Of a stretch of 64,000 nucleotides of DNA, positions 23,545-35,900 are shown in pieces. The DNA lies in contig NC_019866.2 of assembly GCF_002234675.1 (NCBI RefSeq), positions 19,389,311 through 19,453,310 on the forward strand. The letters are read 5' to 3'. Both the position numbers and the translations under genes were made by a program. Source of the DNA: Oryzias latipes (taxonomy: Eukaryota; Chordata; Actinopteri; Beloniformes; Adrianichthyidae). The notes below the pieces were generated by a model. The model was not told where the DNA came from. It saw only the letters and a list, made by a program, of their open reading frames with translations, and did no database searches. How positions within the stretch are numbered: the stretch's first letter is position 1; each line of letters opens with the position of its first letter.

Positions 23545-26500
23545 ATAATGCCATCTTGTTCATGGTCTTTTTTGGAGTCCCAGATTTTTTTTGTAACCTT
23601 TTCTTAGATGATTTGCTTAGTTTCGACTTCGCAGGTCTAGTTTTCACTTTGGGGGGCTTCAAAGAACCTGGTTTGGTTATTGTAGAAAGTTTCGGCTCCC
23701 TGCTGCCCTCCTGCTTAATGGAGGCGTTTTCTGAGCAGGATGCGAAGACATTAATGTCTCTGACTTGCTGACCTCTGAGGTCAGGAGGGTTACCGCAAGT
23801 CGCTGTAACTTCAAATCTCACACTCTCCATCCACCTGAAACACAAAGATAGTACACAAAAACACAAAAAAAGTTATGTGAGCTTACTGACCGTACAATGT
23901 TACATTTGTGGGCTCTGATAATTGTTGAAAACTCCCCTTTTCTGATTCCAGCACCCTGGTAAGGACCCTCACTGACCTGCGTAGGGGCAGCAAAGCACAG
24001 TCGCACAGCAGAGGGTTGTCTCGCAGGTCCACCCCTTCCAGGCCTGTAAGTGGTCTCAGGTCAGGCAGCTCCTTCAGCTGGTTTCCCCTCACAGTCAGAT
24101 GTCTAAGAGCTGAGCCCAGGTCCTGCAATGCATCTTCAGACATCTGGAAAAATTCAAAATACCAACCAATCACACAGTCTAAAATGAACTAATTGGAAAA
24201 ATTAAAGATTGAATCAAATACTCCATTTGGATGAAAGAGGATCTTGGAGAACTAGAATCTCCTACCTTTTCCATTCCCATATGATCCATATAAAGCCTTT
24301 TCAGACTTTGGGATATGGGCTGGAATGCCTTTCGTCCAACCCTCAAAATAGGATTTTGAGATAAGCTGAGCTCCTCCAAGTTTGGGGTTTTGGTTAGAGC
24401 GGAAGTCGGCACCTCAGTCAGCCGGTTGGAATCCAGGTAAAGACATCCAATGGAAGCAGAGGTGAGAGCACCTCTGGCCATCACATTTGTGCTGTTATTA
24501 CTCAAGGACAGTTCAGTGGGAGTTACAGAAGATAGCAAACCGGAAGGCTCTAGTTTGGAAATATTGTTACGCTCCAGGTGTAACACAAACAAATTTGGTA
24601 AAAGAGAGAGAGCTGTTAGGAGACACAGAAGCAGAATGTCAGTCAGTTCTCTTTATCTGTAGTAACAAAATACTTAAAGTGAGCTCACACTGACCGGATC
24701 CAGGGAACTGTGTCAGCTGGTTCCCTTCCAGGTGGAGATAGGTGAGATTTTGGATTCCAGCAAAGATCTTTGGATCCAACAATGTGAGGTTGTTGTCAGA
24801 GAGATACAAATAAAGCAGGCTGTTCATTCCCTGGAAGGCACCACCTTCAATTTCATGGATTCCACACGACTCTAAGTGAAGAGAAACTAATTTCCCAGTG
24901 CCTGGAAAGCTGAGGGCTGGAAGGTAGTGGAAGTGGTTTCCACGGAGTTCAAGGAGCTGCGTCTTTGCTGGGAAGCCTCTGGGAACTTTGGTGTGACCCT
25001 GGCCTTCACATGTAGCATGATGTGTTTCAATCTATGAGTCAAATATAAAAAAAGAAAAAACGTATTTGTAAAATGATTAAACTGTCAAGAGGTTATTCTG
25101 AGAAAAAAAAAACAACTTACATCACATTTACAGTTAGAAGGACATTTGACTCTCTGCTTGGGCTTGGCTGTGGCTGTGATGTTTCCTTTGTTTTCCTCCT
25201 TATTCTGCTCCTCCTCTTCCTCCTTCTCACCCAGGCTTTGACTCCCACCATGACAGCGTAGATCCGAAGAGGTCACTTCCTGCAGCAGCTCCTCAGACAG
25301 ATGTGGGGGTTCAGTGCAGGCGCCCAGCAGCTTCACACCTTTGGCGGTCGCCCACTCTTTGAGAGGCTTTAAGTAACAGTTACAGTAGATTGGGTTGCCT
25401 GGAAGAAGAATTGTTTTTCAACTGTTTGCTGAATTTTAATAACATCTTTCTGATCACTCAGACCAAAAAAAAACAAATAAAAAACACTTTCATATTTTAT
25501 ATAGTACTAAACTAATAAAATACTACTGAAAACTAAACTAAACTCAGTTTATAGTAACTTTAGAGAAGGACTCATTTTCACCCTTTATTACAGGAAAATT
25601 GTATTGTATTAAAGATAATCACCAATTATTCATTTCAAATTTTTCACACTTTCTGTTTCAAAAATCTATTGGCATCGAGCTCTAAAGCACATGTGTCAAA
25701 CTCAAGGCCTGGGGGCCAAATGTTATTTTATGTGAAGAACATAAAAGTTTTTCATTTCTTAAACTACTTTTTTTTTAGTTGATTACATATTATTTATGTG
25801 TACCTGCTGTAATTATTCAATCTTTGCAGGTCTGTATGCAGACAAATTGTCATCAAACCATCAGTTGGATGCAAGTCTGTGTGCAGCCTTTTTTTGTAAA
25901 ATGTAACACGTGTAATACATGTTCTTTCTAGCTCAGTTTTAAGTTATTTTTCTTAAATTCACTTGGAAAGTTTGATCCTTCAATAATGGAGTTATGTGGG
26001 CTTTGATAAGCGGACAAAATTTAAAAGGATTTATGCCAGAGTAACAAGCAAACATATTTTCTATGCAACTGTAATTGTCACTTTAAAATGTTAAAATAGA
26101 TCAATAATGAGTTATTTAACATTAAGGAGTAGTTACATTTATTTTTCATCACATGTATAAATAATATTTGAGGACAGCCGCTACGCTGATGTGGCCCTTG
26201 ATGAAAACGAGTTTGACATCCCTGCTCTAAAGCATCTCTTTGTGTTTACAGTTCTGTTCATAAATAGAAATACGCAGATCATCAGGTGTTGTAAAGAAAG
26301 GGGTGGGATCATTCAAGATTTCTCTTCAACCCACTCCTTTTCAAGCACACTGTCTTGTTTTATCCGTCTATTTTAAACTCTTGTGTTTACTTTCATTTTA
26401 GTTTGAAATAAAGAAAATTGAATCGAAAAAATATTGTTAGCTTTAACGTGGGCAGAATAAGCAAAACAATATAAGCACCTTAAAATACAAGATAAAAAAA

Positions 26501-28854
26501 AACGTAGAAAAATAACAAAACGATCACAATATCATGTTAAAATATCATTACACTTTATATTGAAGAATTTGCTTTTTTTTTTGCTTTTCTAATGTTTTAT
26601 AATCTGTAACTGAGTTTCAACATGCATAAATGAAGGTTAAATGATGGTGATTGTGATGGTCTGGGATGTCACTGTTGCATCTGTGAAAACCATTTTTTGT
26701 TTTTTTTACATAAAGTCCTTTTTAACAATGATGCTATATTGATTAAAAACTTCTTAGCACTCTTGTTATGTGTTAAAGGAAGCATTTTTGTACCAGTTAG
26801 GTTTAGGATGTCTAACTTTTCGGGACCAGAGAGGGGCTCCATGTAACGAAGCTGGTTGAGGCTAAGGTCCACATGGGAAAGGAAGGGGGCTTTGGAGAAA
26901 GCCTGCTCAGATAAATCCTGAAGGGACATGTGACGGAGAAGGAGGTGTCTGAGTTTCCTCATGGTGACAGCCTCTTCACCGAGGTAGGTCATGGTGTTGT
27001 AGCTCATATCCAGATGTGTGACTTCAGTGAGTCTGCAAAGAAAAAGTAAACTAAGGGCTTTTGTTTTTCTCTTTCTTTACAATTCAAAATCTGAGAATGT
27101 TCTTCTGAAGATTTCCATAACTTAAGTCCTAAAAGAGATTACGTTTACATATTTTTCAAAATCGTTGACATTTTGTTATTTTAAAAGGAGAATTCTGGCA
27201 TAATTTCTCAAAGAAAATATGCCAGAATCTGCTTGTCCAACCTCATCATGGCTTGTGTGGGAAAGAACTGCAACTCGTTGTGATCCAGGCTGAGCCGGCT
27301 GAGAGTGTACAGACCAGCAAATGCTTCAGGAGCCAGGTTGTTCAGGGAGTTGTGGCCCATCCGAAGCAATTTGATGCTTTGCAAGCCCTGTCAGAGGGTT
27401 CGCATCACGTTAGCAGGATGCATGCGCTCATGCATTTTTGCAAATGTTGCATGGTTACCTGGAAGACCAAGTTGGGGATGTAAACCAGCTGGTTGTGGTT
27501 CAGAGCCAGCATGTTGAGGTGGCCAAGCTGTGAGAAAGCTCCAGGTTGGATCTCCTCTATACGGTTATGGTCCAGATGCAGCTCCTTTAGGGATGAGAGG
27601 CCATCAAAGGACTCCTGGAGAGATTAGGATTAGTCAGTTCTAAACCAAGAAATAAAAAGGTCTATGTTTTGGGATCTTACCTGGTAAAGAAAGTCAATTT
27701 TGTTGTAGGCCAGGTTGAGGAAGACCAGTCGGCCAAGAGCATGGAAGGCGCCCTCCTTTACCTTGATAACATTGCAGCGCTGCAGGTTGAGATGGGTGAG
27801 GTATGGTGTGTGCAGAAAAGCCCCCCTTGGTAAAATTTGGAGGTTGTTATTTCTCAGATCGAGTTTCACCGTGATCTAAAAAGAAGAAAAAAATCAAGGT
27901 CAAGCAGATCATTGATTAATAGAGGAGTGACGATTCATTTTAACAAGATTTGAGTCGTTTCATAATTTGTGGTTATTGACACGATTCATAGTTAATATTG
28001 GTTCATTTTGAATGATCTGATTAACTGACCTAAAACTGATCCAGGACATCTTTAGCCAAAAAATCAGAGATAAATACCTGGGTACTGAACAGTGCAGGTA
28101 AAGTTTTCCGGATTTCTTGTATTTCTTGCAAGAACATTAAGTGTAAATGAAATATGTGCACAAACAAACAAGAACGGGTAAACAAGAATTATTGCCCAAT
28201 CCATTCACGTTTTAGTTTCATGTTGGTTTTCCACATGAAAATAATAAAACCGGGATATTATTATAATTCTACTACACTGGATTGTCACATTTTTGCAAAA
28301 TTGTTTCCACAGATTGGACACATTGAGCATTTTCTTCTGCCATCATGTGTGTTGTCCGCTGTGATGCACTTGATCATTTTTATGCTATAGTAAAATAAAC
28401 CTACCATGTCTCAATCCAAATGGTATTTTCCAAAATCGGTTATAGATTGATTTATTTCATTTTGAAATGGTAATGGTTTAGGTCAATTTGCTTCCCTGAG
28501 ACAGACCAATCTGGTTGGACCAAAGGAATATATAAATTGATTACATAGTTAGGTTAATAAACCAATACACTCCTATTGACCAAGGATCTGAAGTTGGTTT
28601 GAGCTTTTAGCAGGAAGGCAGTATGAAGAAAATGTGGAGATTCATACGAACAAGTAAAAATCCAAAAACAGCAGCAACAAATGATTTGAGTTCCTCACCT
28701 CATCTGCAGACGGGATCTCAGTGAGCTTTTTACCAACACAGACCACTGAAAGTTTGGTGTTGTCACAGCTGCAGTCTTTAGGACATTTTCCAGTTTTAAC
28801 GGGTGAACTGAGAGTTAAAAGGAGTAGGAGCGCCACAGCAGAAAGGAGCAGCAT
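23543..28854 (-). CDS. CHADL: Chondroadherin-like protein
   Basis: A secreted leucine-rich-repeat protein of the extracellular matrix; in mammals it binds collagen and slows fibril formation. Ten coding exons: 28854-28699, 27875-27681, 27614-27459, 27387-27242, 27032-26794, 25398-25121, 25031-24695, 24612-24266, 24143-23977, 23834-23543, closing in frame as 770 aa (human about 762). The ATG sits exactly at a splice acceptor, so an upstream non-coding exon is implied (donor at 28980, about 28980-29035). The signal peptide is MLLLSAVALLLLLTLSS. There are two LRR blocks. Each has an N-cap (CPKDCSCDNTKLSVVC; CPSNCKCDIETHHATC) and a C-cap (NPIYCNCYLKPLKEWA; NPLLCDCALLPLRRWM). A Glu/Lys-rich linker joins them. 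The tail is very basic (SKSSKKRLQKK), possibly for matrix or heparin binding (inference). Confidence 0.93.
25688..26224. mobile_element. hAT-type MITE with 8-bp target duplication (CHADL intron)
   Basis: A 537-bp element that starts CACATGTGTCAAACTCAAGG and ends GAGTTTGACATCCCTG. It is flanked by CTCTAAAG on both sides (25680-25687 and 26225-26232). The ends match the fish Charlie-like consensus CAGGGGTGTCAAACTC. It contains no transposase. It lies between CHADL exons 5 and 6. Confidence 0.88.
27876..28698. other. CHADL intron 1
   Basis: AT-rich intron without exon-like sequence, RNA gene or clear repeat. Confidence 0.4.
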
Positions 28855-29530
28855 CTGAGGGGTAAACATGTGGAAAAAAAATAATGAAGGGAAAAACAAT
28901 CCGTTTACAGAATGCTGAATATTTTTTTAAATTCTCCAATGTAAAATAGTTAAAAGAATCACAATTTAAATCAGTTTACCTTCAGCAGTTTGTCCTACTT
29001 GGAGAGCTTCCCAAGTAAAAAAAAAAAACAAAACATCTTCTCATCCAGGTCATCTTCTTCTAGGGGACATTCCCACTCCAGCAGGTCAAACAACAAGGCT
29101 CTGGTAAATTCTTTGGAGGTGACCTCTGATCCTAGCCTGCCCTGCTAATTTTCACAGTGGCTGAACATTTCCAGACATATGGCTAGAAAATTAAAAAAAA
29201 CATTCATAGCAAAAAAATGCATTAACTTTTGGCATTATCAACCTTTTTATTTTAAAATTTGCTATGTTTATTAACCTGCTCCCATGGAAAATTTGATTTT
29301 TATAAATTGTGGCCTAGTGAAAAAAACAAAAAACAACTACTGGCTGGCTCTAAAGAAACTTTAAACCACCAACCCCATAACATCAGAATGGGCCAACAAA
29401 ATAAAAGTTTGAATGTAAATGGGTTTTTGAATTTAAGCATAAACTTACTTCTGATTCAAAAGTAAAGTATAATAAGCACAAAACATTGAGAATACACAGT
29501 TAAGACAAAAATTCATACAACAAATAAATG
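28855..29530. promoter_or_regulatory. CHADL upstream region and RANGAP1 downstream flank
   Basis: It holds the implied CHADL 5' non-coding exon (donor GTAAAC after 28980) and presumably its promoter. The RANGAP1 3' end approaches from the right. No other gene seen. Confidence 0.45.
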
Positions 29531-29536
29531 TTTATT
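29531..29536 (-). promoter_or_regulatory. Candidate poly(A) signal of RANGAP1
   Basis: AATAAA on the minus strand, about 370 bp after the RANGAP1 stop codon. A second possible signal lies near 29655. Confidence 0.45.
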
Positions 29537-29903
29537 TTTTTATCACAATTAAGCCCAAAACACAGCAACTATTGTCATGAAAGGCAGTAAATATGCATCA
29601 ATATTACAATTTGACCATCTTTCAGAGCTGATATATATTTGTTTCAATATAAAACAATAATAAATGCAAAGAAAAAAAACAAATGCCACAGGAGAATTTA
29701 ACTTTTGATCTTTTTCAGTTTGATGTCACTAACTGGGAGGTTTAAAAGGAGAGGCAGGTGATTGTCAGTCCTGTAGGAGCGTATTTCACTTCAAACAGTG
29801 CGTTCAAGTCCAAAGAGCCTGAGTAGTGCCTCATTATGGAAGTGGAGCTGCTTTCCAAAGGTCCAGAAGTGATAAAAGATCAGTCCGTGAGTGAGAATGC
29901 CCC

Positions 29904-32900
29904 TCAGCATTGAGATCCGATTCTCTGCAGTGTTGACTGGAGGACATTTTTAGCACTTCCACATGACTCCAAGCTCTTACTGCTCCTGTGGATGAACAAA
30001 GGTTTTCCACGCTTTTAAACATGTCTTTTACTTTTCAAATGACCTGTTTAACCTAAATATTTGGGTCACCAGAAGAGTGTCTACCATCACCACGGATGAT
30101 AAAGCATTTCGTCTACTTTGTACCTGTAAGCTGAACAGCTCACTCAGGACGTCCTTACCGGGACATGAAGGCCTTCAGGACGGCCACGCTCTCTTTGGGG
30201 AAATAGTCTTGGCGAACTGCGTGCTCTATGGCGTGGAGGTGACCGGGAACCACCAGCACAGGCTTCACTTTGTCCTCACTCTGAGCACCGCAGGCAGTAG
30301 AAGTAGTAAAAAAAAAAAAGAGGTGCTGAATTTTCTGACATTAAACTTTTACAATCTTCATCCAAGCAGAACTTACCTTAATGAGGCCGAGTAGCACCAA
30401 CAATGCTGAAACAAAGTTGTAGCCTTGGAAGGAAGTGTCGTTGAAAGCTTTACTTAGAAGAGCATCTGTAGAGAGAACACACCATCTACTTAAGGATGTT
30501 TAAAGACAGAAACAGAAACTCTGGACAGCTCAATAGAAAAAAAGAAAAATGCTTTTAAAATATATCTGATTTGTAAAAACTGATATGTGTAAAATAAACT
30601 TAAAAAAAACATGACAGTGAGAAATACACTTACCGGTATGTGAATTTAACCCTACAAAATAATGAAATTCTGCCCTTAAATACAAATTCAAGACACTTGA
30701 CTGATCAGTGATACAAGATACTCATCACATCTTGAGTTCTATGCGTCCCCCTGAACCGGCTGAGATGACCTTGGTTTTATGTAGCATGCTTTCCCCAAAG
30801 GATGCTCAGCACATCTGATGTCATTAGACTTTGGTCAGTGATAAGACAGAGTAGACTTACCAAGACCCTCAGAGGGCAACAGTTGATTTGAGCTCTTATA
30901 AGATTATTATAACAGTAAGCAGTGGATGCAGTTTATTTTTAGCAAATAAAAACACAGGAGTGAAGATTGTAGTTAAATGTCCTTAGATTTGCCACAAAGC
31001 GTGTTTCCTTAAACTGGGTGGTGTTTTAATGGGGGTCTGCTGAGGAAAAACAGCGAGTCTGTGCGTCTCCAGTTATACTTTGGTGTACTGACAGCACACT
31101 GTGGGGGAGAAATGGGCTTCACATAGGGTTGTGCCGATGGACGATATCATCGTCCATCGTGATGGGTGACTGACATCCCGATGGAGAGACCACCATCGTG
31201 ATGCCACGCCCCCGCCACGTTGCGCGTCGACACCATAAGCCGCGGTTACATGTACAAAATATCCTGATGGGATCAATGGTCGGATTAGAATCCAACCGTG
31301 TACATGGGCCCAGAAAAATGTTTTCAGAATATAAAAACGTTCACTAAGGTCACAATTTCGGTCGGAATAAATCATTCGCACACGCGCAGTATTCGCACAT
31401 GCGCAGTTTGAAAACCGGAAGAGGATACAACTTCCGCCGAGCGGCTTTTTTTCCAAACTTTATTGAAGGTAACAATTCAATACAAAACGATAACAGCGCC
31501 GAGCGGCTATATACATTGACATGTCAGCTCGGTAAAATACGAGACGATCTTCTAAACGTGCTTTTAATAATGTTACGGTTATTATGAAACACCTGTTCGC
31601 TCATCATTTGAATTTTAATCCGTGTGGTCAGTGCTTTTTCTGAACGTAGCCAGGATTAGCAGTATGCTAACACACGGGCTAACAACATTAGCTTTGGAGC
31701 TGCGGGACGGATCGCAGTCTTAAATCTCCCACACATACCGCTCATGTACCCCCCCCCCCCTTCCCATCAAACATAAAGCTGTAAATCCGCCCTCCGCCGG
31801 TCCACTTCGCTAGTTAAGTGCGGGAGCGGACTACTTCTTTTCTATTTTGCTTGTTACTTTTTCTGTTAAAGTCACTTCCCTCAGTTTATACTGGATCATC
31901 GCAGATTAACCATTAGTTGGGAAATAAAATGAAAAAAGCAAAAAAACGAATAGCAGTTATATAAGAACGAAAAATGTAAAAATACCCCCCCCCCCCCCGA
32001 CGATGTCATCGTCCATCCCGATGGTTGACAGCAAACATCGTCAACGGCCAAATTAGGGGACATCGCCCAACCCTGGCTTCACATATAAAATCTAACACGT
32101 AAATGTGCAACGGGTGACATTTTTTCAACCAGTTGAACAGATTATAAATTACCCCCCCCCCCCCACACACACACACGCACTTGTGTGTTTCTGTTTGTAA
32201 TGAAGAGTGAATTTCAGAGGACTGTTGACGGAAAGCAGCAAAAAGCTAGATGTGGAAACTGCTCACACTAGACAGGCTGAAACTGCAGCTTATAAAATTA
32301 TTAAGATTTTTATACAAATTATTGATGTTTTAAGGCTGCATATGGTAATTATTAGACAAAACAGAAGCAGCATGATTTGGCCCTTTTAACGAACAGTAAA
32401 TATTCCGATAACTCTGGGAAACAAAGAGGAAAAAGCTCACCGATGGTGTCCAAAACTGCTCTCTTTACATCATTATTCTCCTCTTTGTACACGGATGCGA
32501 TCTTAAGGAAGGCTTCTGCGGTTTTTCTGCCGTCTGTTGTGTCCACCTGTTCAAAGCGAGAGTTTGAGCCCCTTTCAGACAGGCAGCAGAGGAATGAGCA
32601 TCTGTTTGTATGGAGATCTAGTGCAGACGTTGTGCCAACCTCCTGCTGGACCAGCAAAGCTCTCTTGGCCCCCAGTTTGAGCAGTTTGTCAGGGGAGGGA
32701 AAAGTGAGGAAGGAGGAGACGTCTGGTGGTCGGGGGGCAGACACAGGAGTGGACATCTGTGCAGGAGAGCAAAACAACGTCACGCAACAAAAAATGTAAG
32801 AAAACTGGGAATATTTTGTCTAACTTAACTTAATGTGTTCATCACATAAAGATTTACTATTTTTTTAATATATTGACCTTGTTTACTTGGCTTTTCTCTT

Positions 32901-35900
32901 CCTCCTCTTCTTCCTCTTCCTCTTCTAGCTCCTCCTCGTCAATGTCTTCCTCTTCATCCTCATCCTCATCATCGTCATCCTCATCGTCTTCATCCTCATC
33001 GTCGTCATCCTCTGGGTCACCTTCATCATCACTGAAAAGAATACACATTTATGAACTTTGGGAGTAAAGTCAATTCTGTGATGAAGCCACAACGGAGCGG
33101 CAGAATTAATTCCCTCTGATCCCCACAGAATAAAAACAGGGACAGCTGCTCCAATCACACCAAACTAAGCCATTCTGTTGGCAAAAACTCTACAACACAG
33201 TGAAGGATAGGCATTTTGTGTGAACAGACATTCCTTTTTATTTCTATCCACAAACAAATGTGGGTGTGGCCAAAAGTAAGGAAGTGCTCATAAGCAAAAT
33301 TTCAAAACTATTTGTGTCAATGGAGCAAAAACAAACTATTTACACAAACTAAAAAACTATTTTGAATATCAAAAATAAAATGTCCATCAGATAAACATTA
33401 CACTGACTCACCTGAAATGAAAGTTTCACATCACAGTTTACAAAGTTTATTCCTTAATGACTCACAAAAATAGAAAAATCTGTGTCGTTTTCTGGGAGTT
33501 AGTTTCTGCAACGACAGGTGTTCATTAGAAATTCACCTCTGAGTTGTGGGCGGGATCGTTAGCGCTGAGCAACCCCGCCCCCCTTCCCGCTGCTGAGAGC
33601 TCTTCATTTACATGCTCCCGCTACCTTATAGCCCCTCACACAACCAACCTAACATTAGCGCTGCAACAAAAATGGGGACCAATATTGGAGCTATCCAATC
33701 GTACAGTTTTGAGCCAGATGCCAGCTCAGACGAGGAAAATATTAATGGACCTATTTGTCAACAAGTGGATGCATCAGAATGGAGCGGAGCAGGGAACTTG
33801 TAGCCCGACCAGTGCATTTTCTATGTAACAACTACAACCTTTTTTTAAAATCATTTTTACATCTGCTCCTGATTCCTAATGATTTGGATAAAGAAATAAT
33901 CAGGAATGCAATCTGAAGCTTCATTTTCTTTATATATTATGCCCCGGGGCAACATTCTTCAAGACCGCAGTATTGTTAAGATCGGACCTCAACGGTTCTG
34001 CCATCGGTACTGGAGAATTCGCTTTTTTTTGTGTCCCACAAGATATAAACTAGAGCTTTGACGGTGTGGGATTTTTGATTACCGCGCTGATGAAGCAGCA
34101 TCACGCATCAAGCAGCGACATCCCCCCCCCCCCCCCCCAAAAAAAAAAAAAAAAAACTTGAGTTTTTTTCTTTGAATGTGTTTATTATAGTTCAAATCCC
34201 ACACCATATGCAGAACTTTCAAAAAAAAAAAAAGAGGAACGTGCGGCTTTCTGCAATCTACTTGCATACTCCACCATGTTGCTCTATGCAACTGTATTTT
34301 ATTTTAGAGTGATCAGTTTATTTTATTTGTTTTACATTTACATCATGACAGCAATATGTCAAAACATTGCCGTCATTTTTTTTAAATAACTTTTTTTTTC
34401 TTGTATTTTACTTTTCAAATTGGAAAAATGTATAAAGTAAGATGTTTTGTTAAAAAAACAATGTTGTTGCATAATGAAGGAAATAAAACACTTTATGTTC
34501 TTAATTTGTTTTTGTTTTTTTTACATCCTCAAAAATTATCGATAATAGTATCGTTAAAATACCGGATCGATAAGCAGTATCAATAAGAGTAGTAGTACTG
34601 TTAAAACCTTAACGATACCATTCGTAATTATATATGAAAAATGAAAAACAAGAACATGTTAAAAACAGGATTTTCATGAGTTTGTTTTTGGGTTAGAAAT
34701 TCTTCTGCTTCCGGAAAGGATCTTCCCAAATGTTGTCAAAAACAAAACAGTTGTCATTGACCTCTGGTCCGCTTATTAACATGTCTGTCTGGGGTTTTTT
34801 GTGGTGTCATTATTTTTGTCAAACAAGCCTTTTGTGTTGCAAAACATTCTAGTAAAGAACTGACCGCATGAGCCAACATGTCTCGGCTGCCTGGGCTGAC
34901 AGACAGGCCAGAGTTTGTTTTGTTCTGGAAGCCAGTTTGGCAGCATGTGTGAAGAACAGAATAGAAAGAGGATCTGTACAATATTAAGCAATTACCATTA
35001 CTGTGTCTAATATGAATGCAAACAGTGTTTTGTTCATAATATTTGTTAATTGCAGCTCAACACTCAAACAAAGTCAACATTACCTCAGCGAGCCGAGAAG
35101 TTGTCCCATATTCATGCCTTCCATGACCTCTTTCAGGGCTTTACAGCCGTCCTCTCCCAGACAGTTTCCTTTAAAGTGAAAAGTATCTTACTGCTCCACA
35201 ACACATCAACACACTTCCTAAAACCGAAAATAAGAGGGAAATCGGTGCAGCGGCTGTGAAGACTCGTACCATTGAGATCCAGCCTCTGCAGCTGCTCCTT
35301 GTCTTTAACGGCGTGGGCCAAAGCCAGAGCTGCTTCCTCTGTGATCTCACCAAAGGACAGATTCAGCTCCTGGTACAAAGAAGAAATTCATTTGGAACAG
35401 AAGCTCAAACGAGTCTTCAGTGAATAATATAAAAGCAATGGTAGCATCTTAGATGGATGTGTTGAGCAGCACCTGAAGCTTCACCCATAACTGCTCATGT
35501 AAAAAATGAAAAGCTTTATTTATTAGATTAGATCACATTAAAAGAGCTTGATGACCTTTTAAAATAAGCCTTGTTGTAGAAATAAAAAGGAATTGCGTAG
35601 ACTGGATGACAAAGCGTTCAAAAAAAGTTGAATAAAAGGTGCAACAAATAAGCAGTGTGACCGTGATGTCTGGTTAAGAGAACCACTTTTTGCTTAGCAT
35701 ATTAATGAAATTAAAGACTCACTTCCATAAAAATTGTGTATTTGGTGTTTTAACATGTTCTTGGGGCATTTTTCTGCTGATGAAGGATGTATATTTAGAA
35801 AATAAAGCTCAAAATATCATCTCTGAGTTTTTCTTAATTGAAATCGTTGTGAATCAGGAGCAGATTAGGTTGTATTATAGTAGTTGTGTAGAAATACAAT

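Noticed and set aside
26669-27007. Extension of the CHADL reading frame past 26794 into the intron
   Set aside because: LRR spacing and the next exon phase require the donor GTACAA at 26793; the extension encodes low-complexity residues.
32377-32799. A 140-codon plus-strand open frame
   Set aside because: It is the shadow of RANGAP1 exons 11 and 12 on the opposite strand.
32873-33067. Serine-rich plus-strand open frame
   Set aside because: It is the complement of the acidic exon of RANGAP1 (GAx codons read as serine codons).
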